64,000 bases of DNA. It comes from Flavobacterium rhamnosiphilum. Lineage in GTDB: Bacteria; Bacteroidota; Bacteroidia; Flavobacteriales; Flavobacteriaceae. Under the pieces are notes generated by a model. It saw only the letters and a list, made by a program, of their open reading frames with translations. It was not told the origin of the DNA and made no database searches. Made by a program: the position numbers and the translations under genes. Positions 18,313 to 27,531 of this stretch are shown here, one piece after another. Every line of letters starts with the position of its first letter. Within the stretch, counting starts at the first letter, position 1. The stretch covers positions 62,001 to 126,000 of the forward strand of contig NZ_SMLG01000005.1 of the NCBI RefSeq assembly GCF_004349195.1, read 5' to 3'.

Positions 18313-18849
18313 AAAAATTTATATATTTACAACCTGACAGTTATCTTTTAGATAAAAAGCATTGGCTCTTTTAACCATCTGCTCTTTCTTTTTAATAAAA
18401 ATGTTACGAAAAATCATTTTAGTTCAATTGGATGAAATGGAAATGAAATTACTATCGCAAAAAGGGAATTCTCCATTTTAGCAATAGTTAGCCTTCAGTC
18501 TTATTTCTTTATTTGAATAACTTGACATAATTGCAAATACATCATTTGAAAAAAGAAGTTTTATTTGAGAACTTTTGAATGGGATTTACAATTATCAGAA
18601 ATGATAGAGACATTTAAAAAGAAACGATGCCTATTTTAAAATTACAGGTGAATTTTAAAAGTAATGTCATAATAGTTCGACTAAAACGGGGAAACCCTTT
18701 TTTATAAATATTTTTTGTTTCCCATAAAAAAGCCAGCAGATGCTGCGAACACTACTGGCTGACTCCTTAATACTAAGGAACATAGACTGGAAAACAAATA
18801 AATAAGACCACAAAGGAAAAATTATTATTAACCAAACCATTACAAAAGT
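18313..18849 (+). other. Long leader region before susC
   Basis: About 540 bases without a convincing gene. It holds a GGGGAAACCC mini-hairpin followed by T residues (18688-18702), a GCCAG/CTGGC hairpin (18732-18759) and a CCTTA/TAAGG hairpin (18764-18778), all within 165 bases of the susC ATG. These could be a structured 5' leader or an attenuator. A 26-codon frame at 18401 was not accepted as a gene. Confidence 0.4.
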
Positions 18850-21800
18850 ATGAAATTACTACCAAAAAGCAAGCCTAAAAATTATTGGCTTACGCCAAAA
18901 ATCGGGAATGTTATCAAATTAACACCCCTGTTTTTAATACCTTTCACCATACAGGTATCGGCGGCAGAAACCTCACGAACAGTTACTTTCCCCGAAAAAA
19001 ACGGAATAGTAAAAATAGAAAATGACAGAACGACAATTAAATTATCTCTAATTGAAAAACAAATTAAGGGTAAAGTATTGGATGAATCCGGAAATCCTTT
19101 ACCGGGGGTTAATATAATTGTGAAAGGCACAAACATTTCAACACAAACTGATTTTAACGGTAATTTTACGTTGACCGTTCCTGATAATGCTACAAAGCTT
19201 ATTGTTTCTTATATTGGCATGGTTCAACAGGAAGTAACTATTGGGAACTCCCCAATTACTGTTGTCTTAAAAGAAGCAGGCCAGACCTTGGACGAAGTTG
19301 TTGTTACTGGTTATGGCAAACAAAGTAGAGCCACATTAACAACTTCTATCTCTAAATTAGACACAAGAATTTTAGAGACGTCGAGCAGGTCGAATGTAGC
19401 AACGGCATTACAAGGTACTATAGCAGGTTTAAGAGTGACAAATAACACAGGACAGCCTGGTTCAACTCCTTCGATTGTTTTGCGTGGAGGTACCAATTTT
19501 AACGGAACAGGATCCCCTCTTATTTTAGTGGATGGTATTCCTGGTGATTTCTATGCTTTGAATCCTGATGATGTTGCATCTGTTGAGGTACTGAAAGATG
19601 CAGCAGCTACAGCTATTTATGGAGCAAGATCAGCTAATGGGGTTATTTTAGTAACCACTAAAACAGGTAAAGCAGGCAGATCTTCTATTAATTACAAATA
19701 TAGATATAGCATAAATAAAGAAAGAAACGATATGCAGTTTTTAAGTGCTGCTGATTTTATAAAATACAACAGACAAGGGGTAGCCTATCAAAGACAAGCT
19801 GCTAATAATCCAACTGGTTTTGGTAATTTTTTAGATGGAGCAACCGCTTTTGGTACAGGGGGAAACACAACAAATTCTCCTTATACCGTGCAGTTTCTAA
19901 CACCTGCTAACACTCATTTATTGAGCCAACCCGGATGGAAAACCATAACAGATCCTTTGGATGCCAGTAAACAAATTTTATTTTTAGATAATAATGTAAA
20001 TGATCTTATCTATCAAAACAGCGAAACCAAAGATCATTATTTATCATTTGATGGCGGTAACGACAAAGGAACATATTATTTAGGCCTAGGCGCTTTAGAT
20101 AATGACGGTTTGGTTTTAGGGTCTGGTTTTAAAAGATACTCTGGAAAATTTACAGGTTCATATAAGATTACTGACAAGATTAAAGTTAACTCTAACATCA
20201 TATATTCTCATTCTAACCTAAGTATAAGCCCATTAGGCGGCACTGAAAGCGATATATTTCACAGGTTTGCAGGGCAAGCACCAACTTCTAGAACATATGA
20301 CAATAATCCTGACGGAACTTTATCTACTGTTTTGAGTCCGGGTATAAATAACTCTTTCGGTAATCCATTGTATTATCAAGACAAGTTTATCAGAAAAAAT
20401 TTAGAACAACGACTGTCTGCATCCGCCGGCTTAGATTGGGATATTATTGACAATTTAGCGTTATCTGTAAAAGCTAGTCATTTTACAATTAACAATCATA
20501 AAGAAAATTTCAATAAAGCTTATGTACAGGGACCTAGCTCGACTGCACCCATAACAACACGTTTTGCTTCTGTAAGTTTAGATAGAACACTTAGAAATCA
20601 GTTGACTGGAACTTTAAATTACACCAAAAAGTTTGGCAGTCATAATTTCAATGCCTTGATAGGTGCTGAATATTTCAAAGACAATGTCTTTTTTAGCGAT
20701 GCAGGCACTAAAAATTCTCCAACAGATTTAATCGAAACGCTTAATGCAGGTTCAGAAGTTAATGGCATTCCATACAGTTTTGAATCAGAACAAGTTATCG
20801 TGTCAACATTCGGAAGATTAATATATGATTTTGACAATAAATATTTATTAAGCGCAACGTTTAGACGTGATGGGGCATCAAGATTGGGAAATGAAAAATT
20901 TGACTTTTTCCCTGGGGTGTCTATTGGTTGGAATGCGCACAATGAGAAGTTTTTAGAAGGTGTTAGCAAATATGTGTCAAAATTAAAACCAAGATTAAGT
21001 TATGGGGTTAATGGTGACGTTAGTTCGATAACTAGACCAGGACAAAAAGATTATACCGGGAATTATTCAGTCTTTGGATCTTATGCCTCTCAAGACGTTT
21101 ATAATAGTCAAACTGGCTATGCTAACACAGCCTTACCTACTTTGGATCTTGGCTGGGAACGCTCAACTACAATTAATGCAGGTTTAGATGTATCTTTTTT
21201 TAATAACAGACTAAACTTTATTACGGATCTGTACTCAAGAGATGTTAAGGGTAAAATATCAGATCTTACCTTGCCCTATTGGACAGGATTCTCTTTTATA
21301 AGAACTAATAATGGAGTCATTAGAAACAAAGGATTCGAGCTTGAAGTAAATGCAGATATTATTAGAAATGATAATGTAACATGGAATGTTGGCGCAACTT
21401 ATACCGCCAATAAGAATTATGTGATAAAACTTCCTAAAAATAATAATGCTTTAAACAGGCAAGGAGGTACAGAAATTTATGATCCTGCTACAGGTTTAAC
21501 AAAGTGGGTAGGAGGATTAGAAGAAGGAAAACGTGTTGGATTGGATGAAATTGTAGTTTATGTACAAGATTACATTTATGCGGATCAGGCAGCTGTAGAT
21601 GCACATGCGACACGATCAGATGTATTGTTACCAAATCCTCTCAAGCGTTATCCTGGAGATGTTGCCTGGAAAGATTTGAATGGAGATAATATCATTAATA
21701 GTCTGGACAGAAAAGTTATTGGGCGTAGTACACCAAAATTAGTAGGTGGATTCACTTCTAACGTAAGCTATAAAAACCTTAGTTTATTTGTTAAAACTGA

Positions 21801-22230
21801 CTTTGCCACAGGTCATTTAGTTTATAATCATATTAGAGGTAAAGGCTATGCACAAACACAAGGAAATCAAAATCAAACATTAGAAGTATTGGATTCTTGG
21901 ACTCCTCAAAACACCAATACCGATTGGCCACGTGTGGTTTTTACTGATACGCAAAGAAATATCCTTAGAGGGGATGGTACTGTTTCAAGAAATAGCCAGT
22001 TTTGGGAAAAAGGGGATTATTTAGCCCTAAGAGAAGTTACCCTGAACTATAATTTGCCTGCAAAAAAATATTTTAAGGGGGCTATACAGAATTTTAATCT
22101 TTATGTAACAGGAAGTAACTTGCATTACTTCAAGAGTTTTAGCGGTGACACCCCAGAAATTGGAGGAGCGCAAGAAGGTGCGTTTCCTATGCCTAAAACA
22201 ATGACAATTGGACTTAATGTAACTTTTTAA
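18850..22230 (+). CDS. susC-like: SusC/RagA-type TonB-dependent outer-membrane receptor
   Basis: Outer-membrane active transporter of 1126 aa, of normal SusC length. An N-terminal export signal (to about residue 42) is followed by a CarboxypepD_reg-like beta-sandwich at about 73-150 (IKGKVLDESGNPLPGVNIIV). The TonB plug follows, with VASVEVLKDAAATAIYGARS and ANGVILVTTK. The rest is the C-terminal 22-strand barrel ending in GLNVTF with the terminal aromatic residue. Its partner SusD starts 12 bases later. With the sialidase, esterase, lyase and sulfatases downstream, the imported ligand is probably a sialylated oligosaccharide. Energy comes from the TonB/ExbBD system, not encoded here. Confidence 0.95.
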   Translation: MKLLPKSKPKNYWLTPKIGNVIKLTPLFLIPFTIQVSAAETSRTVTFPEKNGIVKIENDRTTIKLSLIEKQIKGKVLDESGNPLPGVNIIVKGTNISTQTDFNGNFTLTVPDNATKLIVSYIGMVQQEVTIGNSPITVVLKEAGQTLDEVVVTGYGKQSRATLTTSISKLDTRILETSSRSNVATALQGTIAGLRVTNNTGQPGSTPSIVLRGGTNFNGTGSPLILVDGIPGDFYALNPDDVASVEVLKDAAATAIYGARSANGVILVTTKTGKAGRSSINYKYRYSINKERNDMQFLSAADFIKYNRQGVAYQRQAANNPTGFGNFLDGATAFGTGGNTTNSPYTVQFLTPANTHLLSQPGWKTITDPLDASKQILFLDNNVNDLIYQNSETKDHYLSFDGGNDKGTYYLGLGALDNDGLVLGSGFKRYSGKFTGSYKITDKIKVNSNIIYSHSNLSISPLGGTESDIFHRFAGQAPTSRTYDNNPDGTLSTVLSPGINNSFGNPLYYQDKFIRKNLEQRLSASAGLDWDIIDNLALSVKASHFTINNHKENFNKAYVQGPSSTAPITTRFASVSLDRTLRNQLTGTLNYTKKFGSHNFNALIGAEYFKDNVFFSDAGTKNSPTDLIETLNAGSEVNGIPYSFESEQVIVSTFGRLIYDFDNKYLLSATFRRDGASRLGNEKFDFFPGVSIGWNAHNEKFLEGVSKYVSKLKPRLSYGVNGDVSSITRPGQKDYTGNYSVFGSYASQDVYNSQTGYANTALPTLDLGWERSTTINAGLDVSFFNNRLNFITDLYSRDVKGKISDLTLPYWTGFSFIRTNNGVIRNKGFELEVNADIIRNDNVTWNVGATYTANKNYVIKLPKNNNALNRQGGTEIYDPATGLTKWVGGLEEGKRVGLDEIVVYVQDYIYADQAAVDAHATRSDVLLPNPLKRYPGDVAWKDLNGDNIINSLDRKVIGRSTPKLVGGFTSNVSYKNLSLFVKTDFATGHLVYNHIRGKGYAQTQGNQNQTLEVLDSWTPQNTNTDWPRVVFTDTQRNILRGDGTVSRNSQFWEKGDYLALREVTLNYNLPAKKYFKGAIQNFNLYVTGSNLHYFKSFSGDTPEIGGAQEGAFPMPKTMTIGLNVTF

Positions 22231-22241
22231 ATATTATAAAA

Positions 22242-23747
22242 ATGAAAAAATATATATCAATATTACTAGTTGCTGTTTTTTTTAGTTCATGCGAAAGTGA
22301 GCTTGAATTAACGAGCCCTAGTGAATTAACAGCGGCTGGTTTCTGGGATACAGAAAACGGCGCAAGAGCTGCACATACAGGATTGTATGCTAATCTTAGA
22401 GGGTCTTATAATAATTTGTTCTTACTAGGAGAGATGAGAAGTGATATTTGGGGAGGTCCAACATTCGAAACTCTGGCCGATGAAAACCTCATAAAATCAG
22501 ATATAACGACAACTACGGCACCTTTTGGGGGTTGGGCTGGACTTTATGGCAACATTCATAAAGTAAATGATTTTTTGAAAAATGTGCCTAACATTAGCTT
22601 TACAAGTGTGGCAGATAAAAATCATCTTATGGGCCAGGCTTATGGTCTAAGAGCTTTATACTATTATACGCTTTTAAAAACATGGGGTGATGTGCCTATT
22701 TCTTTAGAGCCTGTAACAAATGTAGATCCATCTTCTTTGGGCAAGGCGAGATCCTCTCAAAATGAGGTAATGACTCAAATAAAAGCTGATATAACAGCCT
22801 CTTTAAGCGCTTTTGGCTCTAATAATAGCTTTTATCAAAACACCAGAGTATATTGGTCCAAAGCAGCGACATTAGCTCTTAAAGGAGATGTGTATATTTG
22901 GTCCGGTAACTTGCTTGGTGGTGGAGCCGCTGATTTCAATGAAGCAAAAGCCGCTTTGCAACAGATTGCATCATTAGATGTAAGCTTAGCACCTAGTTCT
23001 GGTTTGTGGGGTGTAGCGAATGAAAACAACAAGGAATTTATTTTTGCGTTGCAATACAAACAAAACGAAGCTTCAAATATATACAATAGTTTTACCGGTA
23101 GAGGTACAGAAATTAATCCAAAATTTGACGACAAAGGTATTGCAATGACAAGTTTCGTAATAGCCGGATCAAATAGATATGGTCAATCTGAGAAAACTAT
23201 ATTGTTGCTAGACGATAATAAGGACAGCCGAAAAGATCTTACTTTTATTAGATTGTATAAAGATAATTTAGTTTATCCTACGTATAATGCCACTAAATAT
23301 TTTGGTAATATACTTAATAAATTTTTAGGAAGAGTAGCCGGAACTGAGCGAATATTTGAAAATGACGTACCAATTTACCGATATGCAGATGTGGTATTAC
23401 TTTTGGCTGAAGCTAAAAACTTATTAAATGAAGATCCTTCTACGGAAATCAATGATATAAGAAAAAGAGCTTATGGCATCGCAAATTATAATGCTAATCC
23501 AACACTTGCATATGTTAATGGAACTAAATTAGACAACACCAACGCTATCTTGAACGAACGTTATAAAGAGTTTATTGGAGAAGGTAAAAGATGGTGGGAT
23601 TTAAGGAGAGCAGGAAATAGCTTTGTCTTTAGCAACGTGAGCTATTTATCTCCAGCCAACGAGTACAAATTATTATTACCTATAACTAGCGATATGATGG
23701 GTAGAAATCCTTTGCTTGTGCAAACGCCAGGTTATACAAATAATTAA
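22242..23747 (+). CDS. susD-like: SusD/RagB-family glycan-binding lipoprotein
   Basis: Surface lipoprotein that caps the SusC barrel and captures glycan. The 501-aa product has a lipoprotein signal with lipobox FFSSCESE. SusD helical repeats include GQAYGLRALYYYTLLKTWGDVP and the RagB C-terminal ending NERYKEFIGEGKRWWDLRRAG. It starts 12 bases after susC, so translation is probably coupled. A strong terminator follows at 23768, separating the import pair from the enzymes in unit expression or allowing differential levels. SusD proteins vary widely in their binding faces, so ligand choice is inferred from context only. Confidence 0.95.
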   Translation: MKKYISILLVAVFFSSCESELELTSPSELTAAGFWDTENGARAAHTGLYANLRGSYNNLFLLGEMRSDIWGGPTFETLADENLIKSDITTTTAPFGGWAGLYGNIHKVNDFLKNVPNISFTSVADKNHLMGQAYGLRALYYYTLLKTWGDVPISLEPVTNVDPSSLGKARSSQNEVMTQIKADITASLSAFGSNNSFYQNTRVYWSKAATLALKGDVYIWSGNLLGGGAADFNEAKAALQQIASLDVSLAPSSGLWGVANENNKEFIFALQYKQNEASNIYNSFTGRGTEINPKFDDKGIAMTSFVIAGSNRYGQSEKTILLLDDNKDSRKDLTFIRLYKDNLVYPTYNATKYFGNILNKFLGRVAGTERIFENDVPIYRYADVVLLLAEAKNLLNEDPSTEINDIRKRAYGIANYNANPTLAYVNGTKLDNTNAILNERYKEFIGEGKRWWDLRRAGNSFVFSNVSYLSPANEYKLLLPITSDMMGRNPLLVQTPGYTNN

Positions 23748-23767
23748 TTTTTATATTTTTTACTGAT

Positions 23768-23802
23768 AGAACCGACAATGAAAACTTTGTCGGTTCTTTT
23801 TA
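23768..23802 (+). terminator. Strong hairpin terminator after susD
   Basis: An 11-bp stem, AGAACCGACAA (23768-23778) with TTGTCGGTTCT (23787-23797), is followed by TTTT. It begins 21 bases after the susD stop. The genes from nanA onwards therefore either have their own promoter or rely on partial readthrough. Confidence 0.8.
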
Positions 23803-23989
23803 AAACAAGGTAACCAATTCCTATAAATTGGGTATTTAAGTTAGTCCAAATAAATGATTAAGCAAACTAACATGGACACCAATTAAAAAAACACAATAAA
23901 ACTCATATTTGAGATTTAAAGATAAAGCTGGAAATTCAATAATTTCCATCCTAATTAAAAAGCATAAAAAAATTATAAAAAGATATCTC

Positions 23990-24910
23990 ATGAAAATTGA
24001 ACACTTACAAGGGCTTATTTCAGCTCCTTTTACACCCTTTGACAGCAATGGAAAATTAGATGTAAGCCTCATTCCAGCCTACTATACTTTTCTAAAACGA
24101 AACGGAATAACGGGTGCTTTCATTAATGGTTCAACCGGAGAAGGTGTTTCTATAACCTTACAGGAGAAAAAAGCCGTGGCTCAGGCTTGGGCAGATTGTT
24201 CTAACCATGATGCTGATTTTAAAGTAATGGTATTCTTAGGCGGAACTTGTCTTACGGATTGCATTGACTTGGCTAAACACGCTTATGAAATCGGATTGTA
24301 TGCCGTTTCTTTGACCGCACCGTTTTATTTCAAACCTGCAAATGTTGATATGTTGGCGCAAGCTTGTATCGAAGTGGGTAAAAGTGTTCCTGACATGCCC
24401 TTCTATTACTATCACATTCCAGTTTTAACAGGCGTAAATTTACCAATGTTTGATTTAATAAAAGCATTAGATGGAAAACTTCCAAACTTTGCCGGTGTCA
24501 AATATACGCACGAAGATTTTATGGATTTCCAAAGTTGTATGAGCTATGAAAATGGCAAATTCGACATGCTTTGGGGACGTGACGAGAATATGTTGTCCGC
24601 ATTAGTATTAGGTGCCAAAGGGGCTGTTGGAAGTACATTCAATTATGCAGCTCCATTATATTATGATTTGATAGCGGCTTTTAATGCCAATGATTTAGTT
24701 AAAGCGCGTGTCTTGCAACAAAAATCAATTGATATGATTCGCTTATTGGGTAAATACGGCGGAATATCTGTAGGTAAAGCCTATATGAAAGTGGTAGGAC
24801 ACAATTTAGGTGAATTTAGATTACCGGTTAAAAACATGAGTGCCGAACAATTTGAATTGTTTAAAAAAGATGTGGAAAGTCTGAATTTTGAAAATTTTAA
24901 ATCGAAATAG
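23990..24910 (+). CDS. nanA: N-acetylneuraminate lyase
   Basis: Class I aldolase cleaving N-acetylneuraminate to ManNAc and pyruvate in the cytoplasm. At about 306 aa it has the usual length of the dihydrodipicolinate synthase/NAL family. The pyruvate-binding motif is FINGSTGEGVS, the catalytic Tyr is in FYYYHIP, and the Schiff-base Lys is in FAGVKYTHED. The start is set at the ATG at 23990 (MKIEHLQGLIS), since the longer frame adds 27 lysine-rich residues that the family lacks. It opens the enzyme series lyase-mutarotase-transporter-esterase-epimerase-sialidase. In Bacteroides fragilis the equivalent enzyme is called NanL. Confidence 0.95.
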   Translation: MKIEHLQGLISAPFTPFDSNGKLDVSLIPAYYTFLKRNGITGAFINGSTGEGVSITLQEKKAVAQAWADCSNHDADFKVMVFLGGTCLTDCIDLAKHAYEIGLYAVSLTAPFYFKPANVDMLAQACIEVGKSVPDMPFYYYHIPVLTGVNLPMFDLIKALDGKLPNFAGVKYTHEDFMDFQSCMSYENGKFDMLWGRDENMLSALVLGAKGAVGSTFNYAAPLYYDLIAAFNANDLVKARVLQQKSIDMIRLLGKYGGISVGKAYMKVVGHNLGEFRLPVKNMSAEQFELFKKDVESLNFENFKSK

Positions 24911-24939
24911 TTCGTTCGTTTTATTAGAAAACAAATGCT

Positions 24940-26112
24940 ATGAATAAATATATTTTTCCTCTAATCCTCTCTTCTCTATTTATGTCGACAACAGATGCCC
25001 TTTCTCAAAAAAAAGCTGTAAACCAGATTGAATGGAAAACAGCTGCACAACTCCAAAATGCCGATAGCAGTACCTCATTAGGTTTTGCCGGTGCTATTAA
25101 TGGCATCAGTAACGATGTTTTAATTGTTGCCGGTGGCGCAAATTTTCAAGATAAAATGCCTTGGGAAGGAGGGAAAAAACACTATTCTAAAGAAATTCAC
25201 GTATTGCAGAAATGCAATGATAAATATAGTTGGAATAAAGAGGTACAAAGCACACTAGCAGAACCTATCGCCTATTGTGGCAGTACCGCTACAGATTTAG
25301 GCGTGGTATATGTAGGCGGAGAAAATGAAAACGGTCTTTCGAATAAAGCCTTTATATTAAAATGGAATGCGGACAAAAAAGAAGTGGAAACAAAATCCTT
25401 AGCTAATTTCCCTTTGGCTGTAGCCAATGTAGCCCTTACACACATTGGTACTGTTGTCTATGCCGTTGGCGGTGATGAGGCTACGAAATCGTCCGACATT
25501 TTCGTCAGTCTTGATCTAAATGACGCAAATCCGGAATGGAAAATATTGCCCAAATTACCCTTGGCTTTAGCCAATTCAATTGCAATTGTACAAAAAGGAA
25601 AAAATGGAACTAGTATTTATGTGGTAGGCGGCAGAACAAAAACAGACTCCGGGATAAGTGATTTACACAACACCACTTTTGTTTTTGATGTAAAAAAACA
25701 AAAATGGGAAAGTGCAGCAACCATATCCGATGGAAAAAACACCACTAACTTTTCTGCAGGTGCAGGTGTTGCTGTAGGCAATCATTCTATCCTAATTCTT
25801 GGCGGAGACAATGGCGTTATTTTTCATCAAATTGAAACTTATTTAGCCCAAATCGCCAAAGCCGAATCGGCAGAGGAAAAAGCAGACCTCATCACTAAAA
25901 AGAATCAATTAGTCACCAATCATCCTGGATTTTATAAGGGCATCTTATTATACAATACACTAACAGACCAATGGAAAAAAATAGGTGATTTGCCTTTTCT
26001 CCCTCATGTTACTAGCCCAGCTGTACTATGGAATAAAAAAATAGTCTTATCTAATGGAGAGATAAAACCGGGTATTCGTACGCCAAATGTTATGTTAGGA
26101 ACAATAAAATAA
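24940..26112 (+). CDS. nanM: N-acetylneuraminate epimerase (mutarotase), Kelch type
   Basis: Six-bladed Kelch protein of 390 aa with an N-terminal signal peptide (to about residue 22), resembling periplasmic NanM/YjhT. It speeds the alpha-to-beta anomerisation of sialic acid released by sialidase, so that the transporter receives the usable anomer. Kelch blades show repeated motifs such as IYVVGGRTKTD, VVYVGGENENG, VVYAVGGDEAT and SILILGGDNG. It starts 30 bases after nanA and ends 42 bases before the transporter gene, so these three are one transcript. Family assignment rests on the blade pattern and the context. Confidence 0.88.
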   Translation: MNKYIFPLILSSLFMSTTDALSQKKAVNQIEWKTAAQLQNADSSTSLGFAGAINGISNDVLIVAGGANFQDKMPWEGGKKHYSKEIHVLQKCNDKYSWNKEVQSTLAEPIAYCGSTATDLGVVYVGGENENGLSNKAFILKWNADKKEVETKSLANFPLAVANVALTHIGTVVYAVGGDEATKSSDIFVSLDLNDANPEWKILPKLPLALANSIAIVQKGKNGTSIYVVGGRTKTDSGISDLHNTTFVFDVKKQKWESAATISDGKNTTNFSAGAGVAVGNHSILILGGDNGVIFHQIETYLAQIAKAESAEEKADLITKKNQLVTNHPGFYKGILLYNTLTDQWKKIGDLPFLPHVTSPAVLWNKKIVLSNGEIKPGIRTPNVMLGTIK

Positions 26113-26154
26113 TGACTCTTAAAAAGCAATTTTTAAAGTACATCTAAAAAAAAT

Positions 26155-27399
26155 ATGAAAAATACTAAATATTATCCTTGGGTAGTAGTAGGCTTGCTAT
26201 GGCTTGTTGCCTTACTAAACTATATGGACCGACAAATGCTGGCCACTATGCGTCCTTCAATGGAAGCGGACATTCCTGAATTGGTATCCGGTGAGAATTT
26301 CGGGCGTTTAATGGCTATATTTCTTTGGATCTATGCTTTAATGAGCCCTATATCGGGTATTATCGCTGATAAATTAAACAGAAAATGGTTAATTGTAGGC
26401 AGTTTATTTGTTTGGTCAGCCGTTACTTATGCCATGGGTTACGCCACAAGCTACAATCAGGTATATTGGCTAAGAGCTCTTATGGGAGTCAGTGAAGCTT
26501 TATATATTCCAGCCGGTTTATCGCTAATAGCTGATTATCATCAGCAAAAATCAAGATCACTTGCCATTGGTATCCACATGACCGGACTTTATGTGGGATC
26601 GGCCTTAGGAGGTTTTGGTGCGACAATTGCCGCTACTTATTCTTGGCATTCTACTTTTCATTATTTCGGAATAGCGGGTGTGGTTTATGCTGTCGTTTTG
26701 GTTTTCTTATTAAAAGAGAAAAAAACGGTTGAGACAAAAATCATAGACCTAAATTTTGTTGGAACCAACGAAAGACCTTCTATTTTGCAAGGTTTGGCAT
26801 TATTATTTACTAATATTTCTTTTTGGATTATCTTATTTTATTTCGCCATAATAAGTTTACCGGGTTGGGCTACTAAAAACTGGCTCCCTACTCTATTTTC
26901 TGACAACTTAGGAATCCCGATGGAACAAGCGGGGCCACTAGCAACCATCACCATCTCATTTTCATCATTATTGGGGGTTATTTTTGGAGGAATTTTATCC
27001 GACAAATGGGTACAGAAAAATGTTAAAGGCAGGGTTTACACCAGTGCTATTGGTTTGAGTTTAACCATTCCGGCTTTATTGCTAATTGGTTTTGGGGATT
27101 CACTATTTCATGTTGTTGGAGCTGGGCTTTTCTTTGGTATTGGCTACGGAATGTTTGATGCCAATAATATGCCAATCCTTTGTCAGTTTGTTTCTTCAAA
27201 ATATAGAGCAACTGCTTATGGTGTTTTAAATATGACCGGAGTAGGTTGTGGTGCTTTAGTAACCTCATTGCTAGGCAAATCCTCTGATAGCGGTACTTTA
27301 GGCTATGGTTTTGCGCTAATGGCCGGCGTGGTCTTAATTGCTTTGGTTGTTCAAATCAGTTTTTTACGTCCAAAAGTAAATGACTTTGTTGATGCATAA
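26155..27399 (+). CDS. MFS transporter, probable sialic acid permease
   Basis: Major facilitator superfamily carrier, 414 aa with 12 predicted helices. It resembles the anion:cation symporter group that includes hexuronate and sialic acid permeases: helix 1 leads into ALLNYMDRQMLATMRPSM, followed by the motif A-like loop GIIADKLNRKWL. It lies between the mutarotase and sialate esterase genes, so uptake of free N-acetylneuraminate across the inner membrane is the natural role, as for NanT in related Bacteroidota. A weak terminator hairpin follows at 27408. Hexuronate or another acidic sugar is possible on family grounds alone. Confidence 0.85.
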   Translation: MKNTKYYPWVVVGLLWLVALLNYMDRQMLATMRPSMEADIPELVSGENFGRLMAIFLWIYALMSPISGIIADKLNRKWLIVGSLFVWSAVTYAMGYATSYNQVYWLRALMGVSEALYIPAGLSLIADYHQQKSRSLAIGIHMTGLYVGSALGGFGATIAATYSWHSTFHYFGIAGVVYAVVLVFLLKEKKTVETKIIDLNFVGTNERPSILQGLALLFTNISFWIILFYFAIISLPGWATKNWLPTLFSDNLGIPMEQAGPLATITISFSSLLGVIFGGILSDKWVQKNVKGRVYTSAIGLSLTIPALLLIGFGDSLFHVVGAGLFFGIGYGMFDANNMPILCQFVSSKYRATAYGVLNMTGVGCGALVTSLLGKSSDSGTLGYGFALMAGVVLIALVVQISFLRPKVNDFVDA

Positions 27400-27407
27400 A
27401 AATTCTC

Positions 27408-27430
27408 AAACATAGCTTTACTATGTTTTT
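27408..27430 (+). terminator. Weak hairpin after the MFS gene
   Basis: AAACATAG (27408-27415) pairs with CTATGTTT (27421-27428) around a 5-base loop, followed by further T residues. It lies 9 bases after the transporter stop. The stem is AT-rich, so readthrough into the esterase gene is likely. Confidence 0.5.
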
Positions 27431-27531
27431 ATAAATTGTTTGGTTTTGGTTAGTTTTTATCCGTTGGGGCGAAACTGCTATGTTTCGCCTTGACTGATAA
27501 ATTGTCAAACCCTTTGAAATACCTATCTAAC

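Noticed and set aside
18401..18481. A 26-codon frame (MLRKIILVQLDEMEMKLLSQ...) in the susC leader
   Set aside because: Too short, no recognised family and no support from neighbours; leaders of this base composition often contain such frames.
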